A DNA stretch of 64,000 bases from Streptomyces iconiensis (GTDB taxonomy: Bacteria; Actinomycetota; Actinomycetes; Streptomycetales; Streptomycetaceae), in contig NZ_JANCPR020000041.1 in the NCBI RefSeq assembly GCF_028657195.3, positions 1 through 64,000 of the forward strand. The letters run 5' to 3'. A program made the position numbers and the translations under genes. The notes beneath the pieces were generated by a model. That model was not told where the DNA came from. It was given only the letters and a program-made list of their open reading frames with translations, and did not search any database. Of this stretch, positions 17,068 to 26,464 are shown piece by piece. Every line of letters begins with the position of its first letter. The stretch's first letter is position 1.

Positions 17068-19764
17068 TCAGTTGAGCCCGTAGCTCTCCGCGGCCCGGCG
17101 CACGGCGTCGGGCTTGACCTCGCCGCGGCGGGCGAGCTGTGCGAGCGCGGCGACGACGACCGACTGCGCGTCGACCCCGAAGTGCCTGCGGGCGGCCTCG
17201 CGGGTGTCGGAGAGGCCGAAGCCGTCCGTGCCGAGCGAGGACCAGTCCTGCTCGACCCACTGGCTGATCTGGTCGGGCACGGCCCGCATCCAGTCGCTGA
17301 CGGCCAGAACGGGACCGGGTGCGCCGTCCAGCGCACGCGTCACGTACGGCACGCGCGGCTCACCGCGCAGCGCGGCGGCGTCGCAGTCCATCGCCTCGCG
17401 GCGCAGCTCCGTCCAGGAAGGCGCCGACCACACGTCGGCGGCGACCCCCCACTCCTCGGCGAGCATCCGCTGCGCCTCCAGGATCCAGTGGATCGCGGTG
17501 CCCGAGGCCAGCAGCTGGATACGGGGCGCGTCCGAGGCGGGGGCCTCGGCCTCGCGGAAGCGGTACAGGCCCTTGAGGATGCCCTCCTCGACACCGTCGC
17601 CCTCGGGCATCGGCGGCTGCACCTTGGTCTCGTTGTAGACCGTGAGGTAGTAGAAGATGTCCTCGTGCTGGTCGGCCTCCGGACCGTACATCCGGCGCAG
17701 GCCGTCCTTGACGATGACCCCGACCTCGTAGGCGAACGCCGGGTCGTAGGCGACGGCGGCCGGGTTGCTGGAGGCCAGCAGGTGCGAGTGGCCGTCGGCG
17801 TGCTGGAGGCCCTCACCCGTCATCGTCGTACGGCCCGCGGTGGCGCCGATCACGAAGCCGCGGCCGAGCTGGTCACCGAGCGCCCAGAACTGGTCGCCCG
17901 TGCGCTGGAACCCGAACATCGAGTAGAAGATGTAGAACGGGATCATCGGCTCGCCGTGCGTCGCGTACGACGTCGCCGCGGCGGTGAAGTCGGCCAGCGA
18001 ACCCGCCTCGGTGATCCCCTCGTTGAGGATCTGGCCGTCGGCTGCTTCCTTGTAGTACAGAAGCTGATCGCGGTCGACCGGGTCGTAGTTCTGGCCGCGC
18101 GGGGAGTAGATCCCGGCGGACGGGAAGAGCGACTCCATACCGAACGTACGAGCCTCGTCCGGAACGATGGGGACCCAGCGCTTGCCGGTCTCCTTGTCCC
18201 GCATCAGGTCCTTGACCAGCCGGACGAGCGCCATCGTGGTGGCGATCTTCTGCGAGCCCGAGCCCTTCTTCAGCGCGTCGAACGGTTTGTCGGCGGGCGT
18301 GGGGAGCCCGACCGGGTGCACCTTGCGTGCCGGTGCGGGACCGCCGAGCGCCGCGCGGCGCTCCTGGAGGTAGCGCACCTCGGGCGAGTCGGCGCCGGGG
18401 TGGACGTAGGGGACCAGGTCCCCGTCCAGCTTGCTGTCCGGAATGGGAAGCTCCAGCAGGTCCCGCATCGTGCGGAACTCGTTGCCGGTGAGCTTCTTCA
18501 TCTGGTGGTTCGCGTTGCGCGACTCGAAGCCCTTGCCGAGTGTCCAGCCCTTGACGGTCTGGGCCAGGATCACGGTCGGTGCGCCCTTGTGCTCGACGGC
18601 CGCCTTGTAGGCCGCGTAGACCTTGCGGGGCTCGTGTCCCGCGCGCGAGGTCTGGAACAGCTCGGCGATCTTGCCGTCCGTCAGCAGCCTGCCCAGCTCG
18701 GTGAGCGCGGGCGAGGCGCCGAAGAAGTGCTCGCGGATGTAGGCGGCGTCGCGCGTCGCGTACGTCTGGAACTGTGCGTCCGGCACCTCGCGCAGGCGCT
18801 GGACCAGCGCACCCGTGGTGTCGAGCGCGAAGACCTCGTCCCACGCCGAGCCCCACAGCGACTTGATCACGTTCCAGCCGGCGGCGCGGAACTGCGCCTC
18901 CAGCTCCTGCACGATCTTGAAGTTCGCGCGGACCGGACCGTCGAGGCGCTGCAGGTTGCAGTTGACGACGAAGGTGAGGTTGTCGAGCTGCTCGCGCCCG
19001 GCGAGGGCGAGGGCGGCGGTCGACTCGGGCTCGTCCATCTCGCCGTCACCGAGGAACGCCCACACGTGCGAGTTCGCGGTGTCCTTGATGCCGCGGCCCG
19101 TCAGGTAGCGGTTGAACCGCGCCTGGTAGATCGCGGAGATCGGGCCCAGGCCCATCGACACCGTCGGGAACTCCCACAGCCAGGGGAGGCGGCGCGGGTG
19201 CGGGTAGGAGGGCAGTCCGTCACCGCTCGCCTCCTGGCGGAAGCGGTCGAGCTGGTCCTCGCTGAGCCGCCCGTCGAGGAAGGCGCGGGCGTAGATGCCG
19301 GGGGAGGCGTGGCCCTGGATGTAGAGCTGGTCGCCCGAGCCTCCGTCCGCACTCTCCTTCCCCCTGAAGAAGTGCTCGAAGCCGGTCTCGTAGAGCCACG
19401 CGGCGGACGCGAACGTCGCTATGTGACCACCGAGGCCGTAGCGGCTGCCACGGGTGACCATGGCGGCGGCGTTCCACCGGTTCCACGCGGTGATGCGGGA
19501 CTCCATGGCCTCGTCACCGGGGAACTCCGGCTCGGCGGCGGTGGGGATGGAGTTGACGTAGTCCGTCTCCAGCAGGTCGGGCACGGTCAGCCCACTGTGC
19601 TGGGCGTGCTCCACGGTGCGGCGCACCAGGTATGCGGCACGGTCGCCGCCCGCGTGAGAGGAGACGGCGTCGAGCGACTCGCGCCACTCGGTTGTCTCCT
19701 GCGGGTCACGGTCCGGGAGCTGGTCGAGCTCGCTCGGATGCGGCGGGCGTACGGGATCGGGCAT
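17068..19764 (-). CDS. aceE: pyruvate dehydrogenase E1 component, homodimeric type
   Basis: The 898-residue enzyme decarboxylates pyruvate with thiamine diphosphate and passes the acetyl group to a lipoylated E2. The TPP/Mg motif runs GDGEMDEPES to NCNLQRLDGPV. The family segments IQGHASPGIYARAFL, GWTLGKGFESRNANHQMKKL and EARTFGMESLFPSAGIYSP are all present, and the length is normal for AceE. ATG 19764 is chosen because GGAAGGTGG precedes it and the open frame upstream is non-coding. A GntR gene, a palindrome and phased repeats lie upstream. lpdA and a two-lipoyl E2 are encoded nearby. Confidence 0.97.
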   Translation of the reverse strand: MPDPVRPPHPSELDQLPDRDPQETTEWRESLDAVSSHAGGDRAAYLVRRTVEHAQHSGLTVPDLLETDYVNSIPTAAEPEFPGDEAMESRITAWNRWNAAAMVTRGSRYGLGGHIATFASAAWLYETGFEHFFRGKESADGGSGDQLYIQGHASPGIYARAFLDGRLSEDQLDRFRQEASGDGLPSYPHPRRLPWLWEFPTVSMGLGPISAIYQARFNRYLTGRGIKDTANSHVWAFLGDGEMDEPESTAALALAGREQLDNLTFVVNCNLQRLDGPVRANFKIVQELEAQFRAAGWNVIKSLWGSAWDEVFALDTTGALVQRLREVPDAQFQTYATRDAAYIREHFFGASPALTELGRLLTDGKIAELFQTSRAGHEPRKVYAAYKAAVEHKGAPTVILAQTVKGWTLGKGFESRNANHQMKKLTGNEFRTMRDLLELPIPDSKLDGDLVPYVHPGADSPEVRYLQERRAALGGPAPARKVHPVGLPTPADKPFDALKKGSGSQKIATTMALVRLVKDLMRDKETGKRWVPIVPDEARTFGMESLFPSAGIYSPRGQNYDPVDRDQLLYYKEAADGQILNEGITEAGSLADFTAAATSYATHGEPMIPFYIFYSMFGFQRTGDQFWALGDQLGRGFVIGATAGRTTMTGEGLQHADGHSHLLASSNPAAVAYDPAFAYEVGVIVKDGLRRMYGPEADQHEDIFYYLTVYNETKVQPPMPEGDGVEEGILKGLYRFREAEAPASDAPRIQLLASGTAIHWILEAQRMLAEEWGVAADVWSAPSWTELRREAMDCDAAALRGEPRVPYVTRALDGAPGPVLAVSDWMRAVPDQISQWVEQDWSSLGTDGFGLSDTREAARRHFGVDAQSVVVAALAQLARRGEVKPDAVRRAAESYGLN

Positions 19765-19871
19765 GGTTGCCACCTTCCGGACGGGCGGGGGGTTGCGCGG
19801 GGTGAAGCCAGGGGGTTGGGGACCCTGACGGGGCAGGACAGGGGGCTCCCAACGACGAGACCTTACGCCTC

Positions 19872-19888
19872 TGATCGATGATCGATCA
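19872..19888. promoter_or_regulatory. GntR-type operator upstream of aceE
   Basis: TGATCGAT, central G, ATCGATCA: a perfect 17-bp palindrome 108 bases before the aceE start. Its size and TGATC/GATCA ends suit FadR-type GntR dimers, and such a regulator is encoded by the next gene upstream. Binding itself is inferred. Confidence 0.6.
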
Positions 19889-19918
19889 AAGGGTTCCCGG
19901 GTAAAAAAGACCCGCCCA

Positions 19919-19960
19919 CCGAAATTGGCATTCCGTGCCCCGAAATCGGGCACTCTGTGC
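19919..19960 (-). promoter_or_regulatory. phased direct repeats upstream of aceE
   Basis: On the plus strand CCGAAATTGGCATTCCGTGC (from 19919) is followed 21 bases later by a near copy that starts CCGAAATCGGGCA and ends in TGTGC. The second copy also contains GTGCCC/GGGCAC inverted arms. Spacing of two helical turns suggests cooperative protein binding. Confidence 0.45.
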
Positions 19961-20202
19961 CACCCCGGCGCGGGGTCGTCCTGGGGGGCGGGCGGGCCGC
20001 GGGCGGGCCTCATCACGCGGTAAGGGCGGGCCCCGTCGGGCGGCAGGAGCGGCCCTGTCATGCGACGGGGCCGGGCCCCGGCGGGGGGCCGGCGTGGGGG
20101 GCCCGCACGAGGGGCCCGCACGGGGAGGGAGGAGGAAGCAGGAGGGAGGAGGGAGCAGGGAGGCAGGGCAGGAAGCCAGGCGCCCTCCCGCGGTCGCGAA
20201 CC

Positions 20203-20829
20203 TTAGCGTGGTGCGGGGGCGCACCCCAGCACGTGCGACTTGACCAGCGAAGCTATATCCGGATCACGGCGCTCGATCGCGTCGAGCACCGCCTCGTGCT
20301 CCTCCGCGTACGACTGCTGGACCGTGCCCAGCCAGCGGATCGACAGCGCGGTCCACACCTCGATCCCGAGCCCTTCCCACGTGTGCAGCAGCACGCTGTT
20401 GCCCGAGGCGCGCACCAGCTCACGGTGGAAGGCCACCGTGTGCCGCACCTGCGCCTCGCCGTCCCCGAGCCGGTCGGCCTCGTACAGCGCCTCCACGTGC
20501 GGGCGCAGCGCCGAGACGTCGCCCGCCAGTCGGGGGCACGCCAACTCGACGGCGATCTGCTCCAGTCCCGCCCGTACGGGATAGATCTCGTCCAGGTCGG
20601 CGGCCGACAACTCCCGTACCCGCACGCCCTTGTTCTGCGCCGAGTCGATCAACCGCAGCGCCTCCAGCTCCCGCAGCGCCTCCCGCACCGGCGTCTGGCT
20701 GACCTCCAGCTCCACCGCGATCCGCCGCTCCACGATCCGTTCCCCCGGCTTCCAGCGCCCGCTGACGATCCCCTCCACGATGTGCTCGCGGATCTGCTCG
20801 CGCAGAGACTGGACGACGGGCGGAGTCAT
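20203..20829 (-). CDS. GntR-family (FadR/FCD) regulator, probable aceE regulator
   Basis: The 208-residue protein has an N-terminal GntR winged helix (REQIREHIVEGIVSGRWKPGERI, VSQTPVREALRELEALRLI) and an all-helical FCD effector domain (about 80-205, with FHRELVRASGN and EEHEAVLDAIERRD). FCD regulators bind small carboxylates. It lies upstream of aceE on the same strand, and a perfect palindrome in the aceE leader is its likely target. The effector might be pyruvate or a related acid, which is inference from position only. Confidence 0.9.
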   Translation of the reverse strand: MTPPVVQSLREQIREHIVEGIVSGRWKPGERIVERRIAVELEVSQTPVREALRELEALRLIDSAQNKGVRVRELSAADLDEIYPVRAGLEQIAVELACPRLAGDVSALRPHVEALYEADRLGDGEAQVRHTVAFHRELVRASGNSVLLHTWEGLGIEVWTALSIRWLGTVQQSYAEEHEAVLDAIERRDPDIASLVKSHVLGCAPAPR

Positions 20830-21218
20830 GAGGGTGCTCCTCAGCGGAGAAGGTGGGGCTCCTAGACGATACGACCTACCCCGGCACCCAGTGCCACTCC
20901 GGACGGTGAGGGATCTGTCACCGCAACCACGCTGCCCCCACGCTCGTCACCGGCGCCGGTGGCGGTGACGGTGACGGCCCGGGGGGTGTTTACCTGCGCG
21001 GCCCACCTGGAACGTCACCGCAGGTCCCCGTCGGCCGGCCGCCTCCTGCGAGAGCTGCGGACGACCTGAAGCCGCCGCCCACACGCGCCTCCCGGCCCCG
21101 CACGAGACGGTGCCCCGCCGGCGGGAAGGCCACACGCACCGGTGCCCCGCCCGGCGGGAGGCCGGGCGGGGCACCGTGGTCGTTCTCAGGGTTCGCTCTC
21201 AGGCGGACATGAGGGGGC
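20830..21218. other. 389-bp gap between GntR gene and E2 gene
   Basis: This region holds the GntR promoter side (near 20850-20890) and the E2 terminator (21141-21175). No open frame with a ribosome site or family features was found. It contains short GGTGACGGTGACGG repeats around 20960. Confidence 0.55.
21141..21175. terminator. terminator of the E2 gene
   Basis: GGTGCCCCGCCCGGC, loop GGGAG, GCCGGGCGGGGCACC: a perfect 15-bp stem 44 bases beyond the E2 stop on the minus strand. Confidence 0.88.
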
Positions 21219-22997
21219 TTAGAGCCCCAGTTCGCCCTCGAACTCGCCTGCTTCGAGGCGTGCCTTGACGTCGTTCAGGTAGCGCGCCGCGTCGGCGCCG
21301 TCCACGAGCTGGTGGTCGTAGGACAGCGTCAGGTAGACCATGTCGCGGATCGCGATGGTCTCACCCAGGTCGGGGTGGTTGATGACCATCGGGCGACGGA
21401 CCGTCGCACCGATGCCCAGCTCGGCCACCTGCGGGTAGTTGACGATGATCGTGTCGAAGAGCGCGCCCCTCGACCCGGTGTTGCTGATGGTGAAGGTGCC
21501 GCCGGACATGTCGTCCGGGCCCAGGCCGCCCTCGCGGACCTTCTTGGCCAGCTCGGAGGTCTTGCGGGCGATGCCCGCGAGGTTGAGGTTCCCGGCCTCC
21601 TTGATGACCGGGACCATCAGGCCCTTCTCCGAGTCCACCGCGATACCGACGTTCTCGACGTCGTGGTACGTGATGGTGCCGTCGTCGTTCAGCCGGGCGT
21701 TGACCGAGGGGTGCGCCTTGAGCGCCTCGGCTGCGGCCTGGACGAAGAACGGCATCGGGGAGAGCTTGACGCCCTCGCGTGCGGCGAAGGACTCCTTGGC
21801 GCGGGCCCTGAGCTTCATGACGCGGGTGACGTCGACCTCGACGACCGTGGAGAGCTGCGCCTGGCTGTGCAGCGCCTTCATCATGTTGTCCGCGATGACC
21901 TTGCGGATACGCGGCATCTTGACCGTCTGACCGCGCAGCGGCGACGGCGTGAGGGTGGGCGACTTCGGTGCCGAGGAGGCGGCAGGCGCGGAGGCCGGAG
22001 CCTGTGCCTTGGCTGCCTCGGCGGCGGCGATGACGTCCTGCTTGCGGATACGGCCGCCGACGCCGGTGCCGGAGACGGACGCGAGGTTCACGCCCTGCTC
22101 GTTGGCGAGCTTGCGTACCAGCGGGGTGACGTACGCGCCGTCGCTCTCGGGCGCCTGGGCCGGAGCCTGGGCAGCGGGAGCAGCGGGAGCAGCGGGAGCA
22201 GCCGGAGCAGCGGGCGCCTGGGCCGCGGGTGCGGGCTGGGCCGGTGCGGGCTGTGCCGGGGCTGCCGGTGCGGGCTGCGCGGCGGCCGGCTCGGGCTGAG
22301 CCGGTGCCGCGGGGGCCTGCGGGGCTGCGCCCGCGACGCCGATGACGGCGAGCTTCGCGCCGACCTCGGCCGTCTCGTCCTCGCCGACCACGATCTCCAG
22401 CAGGGTGCCGGCGGCCGGTGCGGGGATCTCGGTGTCGACCTTGTCGGTGGACACCTCCAGCAGCGGCTCGTCCTCGGACACCTCGTCGCCGACCTGCTTC
22501 AGCCAGCGGGTGACGGTGCCCTCGGTGACGGACTCGCCGAGCGCGGGCAGTACCACCGAGGTGCCCTCGGCCGAACCGGCGGCGGGCGCCGGCGCTGCTG
22601 CGGGCTCGGGCTGTGCGGGGGCCGGCGCCGGCTGGGCCTGCGCGGGCTGCTGGGCCGGTGCGGGCTGCGCCTGCTGTGCGGGCGCGGCCTGCGGCTCAGG
22701 CGCGGGTGCGGCGGCGGGCGCGGGCTCGGCTGCGGGCGCCGCAGCGGCGGGGGCGCCGGAGCCGTCGTCGATGACGGCCAGCTCGGCGCCGACCTCCACC
22801 GTCTCGTCCTCGGCGACCTTGATGGAGGCCAGGGTGCCGGCGGCGGGTGCGGGGATCTCGGTGTCGACCTTGTCGGTGGACACCTCCAGCAGCGGCTCGT
22901 CGGCCTCGATGTGCTCACCCTCGGCCTTGAGCCAGCGGGTGACGGTGCCCTCGGTCACGCTCTCGCCGAGCGCCGGCAGGGTTACGGAAACCGCCAT
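21219..22997 (-). CDS. sucB: dihydrolipoamide acyltransferase E2 (SucB/AceF type), two lipoyl domains
   Basis: This 592-residue E2 has two nearly identical lipoyl domains (each with LLEVSTDKVDTEIPAPAAG; first lipoyl-lysine K43). Long Ala/Pro/Gln linkers join them to a peripheral-subunit-binding domain (YVTPLVRKLANEQGVNLASVSGTGVGGRIRKQDV) and a C-terminal acyltransferase domain. The catalytic motif reads DHQLVDG rather than the textbook DHRxxDG. It follows lpdA by 60 bases in one operon. In actinobacteria this type of E2 serves pyruvate and often 2-oxoglutarate dehydrogenase, so 'SucB' may under-describe it. AAGGAGC precedes ATG 22997. Confidence 0.93.
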   Translation of the reverse strand: MAVSVTLPALGESVTEGTVTRWLKAEGEHIEADEPLLEVSTDKVDTEIPAPAAGTLASIKVAEDETVEVGAELAVIDDGSGAPAAAAPAAEPAPAAAPAPEPQAAPAQQAQPAPAQQPAQAQPAPAPAQPEPAAAPAPAAGSAEGTSVVLPALGESVTEGTVTRWLKQVGDEVSEDEPLLEVSTDKVDTEIPAPAAGTLLEIVVGEDETAEVGAKLAVIGVAGAAPQAPAAPAQPEPAAAQPAPAAPAQPAPAQPAPAAQAPAAPAAPAAPAAPAAQAPAQAPESDGAYVTPLVRKLANEQGVNLASVSGTGVGGRIRKQDVIAAAEAAKAQAPASAPAASSAPKSPTLTPSPLRGQTVKMPRIRKVIADNMMKALHSQAQLSTVVEVDVTRVMKLRARAKESFAAREGVKLSPMPFFVQAAAEALKAHPSVNARLNDDGTITYHDVENVGIAVDSEKGLMVPVIKEAGNLNLAGIARKTSELAKKVREGGLGPDDMSGGTFTISNTGSRGALFDTIIVNYPQVAELGIGATVRRPMVINHPDLGETIAIRDMVYLTLSYDHQLVDGADAARYLNDVKARLEAGEFEGELGL

Positions 22998-23057
22998 GGT
23001 TTCAGGTGCTCCTTACGAAATATGCGGATTGGTCGCGCCCTGACTGGTACTCGGCGA

Positions 23058-24446
23058 TCAGTCGTGGGAGTGCAGGGGCTTCCCGGCCAGCGCGAGGTGC
23101 GCCTCGCCGAGTGCCTCGGTCTGCGTCGGGTGGGCGTGAATGAGCTGTGCCACCTCGGCGGGCAGCGCCTCCCAGTTGTAGATCAGCTGGGCCTCGCCCA
23201 CCTGCTCACCCATGCGGTCACCGACCATGTGGACGCCGACCACGGCACCGTCCCTGACCTGGACGAGCTTGACCTCGCCCGTGGTCCTGAGGATCTTGCT
23301 CCTGCCGTTGCCCGCGAGGTTGTACTTGAGTGTGACGACCGTGTCGGCGCCGTACCGCTCCTTGGCCTGCTCCTCGGTGAGGCCGACGGAGGCCACCTCG
23401 GGGTTGCAGTAGGTCACGCGCGGCACACCGGCGTAGTCGATCGGCACCGGGTTGAGCCCTGCCAGCCGCTCGGCGACGAGGATGCCCTCGGCGAAGCCGA
23501 CGTGCGCGAGCTGGAGCGTGGGGATGAGGTCACCCACGGCGGAGACGGTCGGCACGTTCGTACGGCAGTACTCGTCGGCCAGGACGAAGCCGCGGTCCAT
23601 GGCGACCCCGGCCTCCTCGTAGCCCAGGCCCTGCGAGACGGGGCCGCGGCCGATGGCGACCAGCAGCACCTCGGCCTCGAACTCCTTGCCGTCGGCCAGC
23701 GTGACCTTGACGCCGTCCGCTGTGTACTCGGCCTTGTCGAAGAAGGTGCCGAGGTTGAACTTGATGCCGCGCTTGCGGAAGGCACGCTCCAGGAGCTTGG
23801 AGCTGTTCTCGTCCTCGACGGGGACGAGGTGCTTGAGGCCCTCGACGACGGTGACATCGGTGCCGAAGGACTTCCACGCCGAGGCGAACTCGACGCCGAT
23901 GACGCCGCCGCCCAGGATGATCGCGGACTTCGGCACGCGGTTCATCACGAGCGCGTCGTCGGAGCTGATGATGCGCTCGTGGTCGATGGTCAGACCCGGC
24001 AGGGACTTCGGCACGGAGCCGGTCGCGAGCAGGATGTGGCGGCCTTCGTAGCGCTGGCCGTTCACGTCGACGGAGGTCGGCGACGAGAGGTAGCCGCTGC
24101 CCTCCACGTAGGTGACCTTGCGGGAGGCGATCAGACCCTGGAGACCCTTGTAGAGCCCGGAGATCACGCCGTCCTTGTACTTGTGCACGCCCGCCATGTC
24201 GATGCCCTCGAAGGAGGTCTTGACACCGAACTCGGCGCTCTCGCGGGACTGGTCGGCCACCTCGCCCGCGTGCAGCAGCGCTTTGGTCGGGATGCAGCCC
24301 TTGTGCAGGCAGGTGCCACCGACCTTGTCCTTCTCGATCAGGGCGACATCCAGACCGAGCTGAGCGGCACGGAGTGCGGCGGCATAACCACCGCTACCGC
24401 CTCCGAGGATCACTAGGTCGAAAACGGTGCTGGCGTCGTTCGCCAC
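23058..24446 (-). CDS. lpdA: dihydrolipoyl dehydrogenase (E3)
   Basis: The 462-residue flavoprotein reoxidises dihydrolipoyl groups of E2 with NAD+. It has the FAD motif VILGGGSGGYAAALRAA, the redox disulfide C46-LHKG-C51, an NAD motif AIILGGGVIGVEFA, and the C-terminal His-Glu site (HAHPTQTEALGEAH). GTG 24446 is preferred because GGAGGA lies seven bases before it; the ATG further upstream overlaps that site. It is the first gene of an operon with the E2. Confidence 0.95.
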   Translation of the reverse strand: MANDASTVFDLVILGGGSGGYAAALRAAQLGLDVALIEKDKVGGTCLHKGCIPTKALLHAGEVADQSRESAEFGVKTSFEGIDMAGVHKYKDGVISGLYKGLQGLIASRKVTYVEGSGYLSSPTSVDVNGQRYEGRHILLATGSVPKSLPGLTIDHERIISSDDALVMNRVPKSAIILGGGVIGVEFASAWKSFGTDVTVVEGLKHLVPVEDENSSKLLERAFRKRGIKFNLGTFFDKAEYTADGVKVTLADGKEFEAEVLLVAIGRGPVSQGLGYEEAGVAMDRGFVLADEYCRTNVPTVSAVGDLIPTLQLAHVGFAEGILVAERLAGLNPVPIDYAGVPRVTYCNPEVASVGLTEEQAKERYGADTVVTLKYNLAGNGRSKILRTTGEVKLVQVRDGAVVGVHMVGDRMGEQVGEAQLIYNWEALPAEVAQLIHAHPTQTEALGEAHLALAGKPLHSHD

Positions 24447-24661
24447 GTCACGTCCTCCATGCATGGGTACGCCGGGACCGGTCTCGTGTGACCGGGCGGC
24501 TTAGGTTCGGCCGCTTTCTTGCTTGCTCGGCCCTGTTGTCTGCGGATCGGCTGTTGCCGAGCCGCGAGGGGGCCCTGTCCTGCCGGTCATCCATCTTCGC
24601 ACTTGTTGACGGAAACCGGGACGCGGGCCCCCGCTACCTTGAAAGGGCGCCACCGAAAGTA

Positions 24662-24692
24662 CGGCCCCGTTCGCCAGGAGCGATCGGGGCCG
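24662..24692. terminator. pepA terminator hairpin
   Basis: CGGCCCCG (24662-24669) pairs with CGGGGCCG (24685-24692). Inner TCG/CGA pairs close the loop further. It starts about 40 bases after the pepA stop. Confidence 0.65.
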
Positions 24693-24732
24693 AACCGTGA
24701 TCAGTGGTGCGCGTACGTGCGCGCGCGCTCCG

Positions 24733-26313
24733 TCAGCCGAGGTCCCCGGCAGCGGTGCGCTCCACGAGCCTGACCAGCGTGCGGACGGCCGAGCCCGTAC
24801 CGCCCTTGGGCGTGTAGCCGAAGGGCGCGGACTCGTTGAACGCCGGGCCGGCGATGTCCAGGTGCGCCCAGGTCGTGCCCTTGGAGACGAACTCCTTCAG
24901 GAACAGGCCCGCCACCAGGCCGCCGCCCATCCGGTCGCCCATATTGGCGATGTCGGCGACGGTCGAGTCCATCCCCTTGAGCAGGTGGTCGGGGAGCGGC
25001 ATCGGCCAGGAGCCCTCGCCCGCCTCCTCGGCCAGCTCGTGCAGCGACGTACGGAACGCGTCGTCGTTCGCCATGATCCCGAACGTACGGTGGCCCAGCG
25101 CCAGCACCATCGCGCCGGTGAGGGTGGCCACGTCCACCAGCGCGTCCGGCTCCTCCTCGCAGGCGCGGGTGAGCGCGTCCGCGAGCACGAGGCGGCCTTC
25201 GGCGTCGGTGTTGAGGACCTCGACGGTCTTGCCGCTGTACATGGTCAGCACGTCGCCGGGGCGGGTGGCCGAGCCCGACGGCATGTTCTCGGCGAGCGCC
25301 AGCCAGCCGGTGACATTGGCCTTCAGGCCGAGGCGCGAGGCGGCGACGACGGCGCCGAAGACGGCGGCTGCGCCGCTCATGTCGCTCTTCATCGTCTCGT
25401 TGTGGCCCGCGGGCTTGAGGGAGATGCCGCCGGAGTCGTAGGTGATGCCCTTGCCGACGAGCGCGACGGACTTCTTCGCCTTGGGGTGGGTGTAGCCGAT
25501 ACGGACCAGGCGCGGCGGCTGCGTCGAGCCGGTGCCGACGCCGATGATGCCGCCGTAGCCGCCCTTGGCGAGCGCCTTCTCGTCCAGCACCTCGATGGTG
25601 AGGCCGTGCGTCTTGGCCGCTGTGCGGGCCTCGGTGGCGAAGATCTTCGGGTTCAGCGCGTTGGCGGGGGTGTTGATGAGGTCGCGGGCACGGTGCACCT
25701 CTTCGGCGATGATCTGCGCGCGGTCGGCCGCGGCCTTGTGCGCCTTGTCGCGCGGCTTGGCGCCGACGACGGCGATCTCGGCGAGCGGGGCGCTGCTGTC
25801 CTTGGTGGCCTTGGCAGCCTTGGCGGCGTTGCCGTCGCCCTTCTTGCCGTCCTCGTCGCTCGTGCCCCGGAACGCGGTGAAGGAGTACGCGCCGAGCAGG
25901 GCGCCCTCGCAGACGGCGGCGACCGCGTCGGCGTCCTCGACGGGCAGCGCGAAGGCGGCCTTCTTCGAACCGGCCAGCGCGCGGGCCGCGGCGCCGGCGG
26001 CGCGGCGCAGCGTCTCGGGCTCGTAGGACTCCTTCTTGTCGGGGGCCTCGCCGAGCCCGACGGCCACGACGACGGGGGACTTCACGCCTGTCGCGGGAGC
26101 CGGGAGCTTGGTGATCTCCCCCTCGCCGCCGCTCGCGCCGAGCGTCTCCAGCGTCGCGGCGAGCTTTCCGCCGAACGCCTTGTCCACGGCCTCGCCACCG
26201 GAGGCGACGACGACGGCGGCCTTGCCGGCGGGTCGGCCCTTGGCGACGCCGACGACGACAGCGTCCGCGCGCAGCGTCGCCGCGGACGAGGTGCTGAGAG
26301 TCAGTGCAGACAC
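24733..26313 (-). CDS. pepA: leucyl aminopeptidase (M17 family)
   Basis: The 526-residue cytosolic enzyme removes N-terminal residues from peptides using two metal ions. The C-terminal domain carries GKGITYDSGGISLKP, MKSDMSGAAAV and the signature NTDAEGRLVLADAL, all with metal ligands. The N-terminal domain has a Lys/Gly/Asp-rich insertion (about 150-180) that looks disordered. It starts at GTG 26313 after AAGGAAGAAGG. It follows cobS by 247 bases on the same strand and probably has its own promoter. Confidence 0.96.
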   Translation of the reverse strand: MSALTLSTSSAATLRADAVVVGVAKGRPAGKAAVVVASGGEAVDKAFGGKLAATLETLGASGGEGEITKLPAPATGVKSPVVVAVGLGEAPDKKESYEPETLRRAAGAAARALAGSKKAAFALPVEDADAVAAVCEGALLGAYSFTAFRGTSDEDGKKGDGNAAKAAKATKDSSAPLAEIAVVGAKPRDKAHKAAADRAQIIAEEVHRARDLINTPANALNPKIFATEARTAAKTHGLTIEVLDEKALAKGGYGGIIGVGTGSTQPPRLVRIGYTHPKAKKSVALVGKGITYDSGGISLKPAGHNETMKSDMSGAAAVFGAVVAASRLGLKANVTGWLALAENMPSGSATRPGDVLTMYSGKTVEVLNTDAEGRLVLADALTRACEEEPDALVDVATLTGAMVLALGHRTFGIMANDDAFRTSLHELAEEAGEGSWPMPLPDHLLKGMDSTVADIANMGDRMGGGLVAGLFLKEFVSKGTTWAHLDIAGPAFNESAPFGYTPKGGTGSAVRTLVRLVERTAAGDLG

Positions 26314-26464
26314 GGTGGGAGGAACCTTCTTCCTTGATGTGCCGCGCGCGGGTGTACGCCTACGGCTTTGGACGCTTCGGGCATCGTATGCCCGTCTCCT
26401 TCACCGCCGGTGACCGGCGGTCTTCTCCCCGCCGCCCGCCCTTCTTCCCGCCGCGGCGGCGCGT

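Larger units (their letters stand above)
19765..20202. other. 438-bp aceE upstream region
   Basis: No gene is supported. It contains a perfect palindrome (19872-19888) and two 21-bp-phased direct repeats (19919-19960). The GntR-proximal part is very G-rich, with two copies of GGGGCCCGCAC around 20096-20120. No clear -10/-35 pair could be assigned. Confidence 0.6.

Noticed and set aside
20055..20120. G-rich GGGGCCCGCAC repeats as a mobile element end
   Set aside because: Only two adjacent copies occur, without flanking duplications or genes; simple GC-rich drift explains them.
21312..24416. About 1030-codon plus-strand frame over the E2 and lpdA genes
   Set aside because: It is the complement of two unmistakable enzyme genes; low-complexity Gly/Arg text results from reading Ala/Pro linkers backwards.
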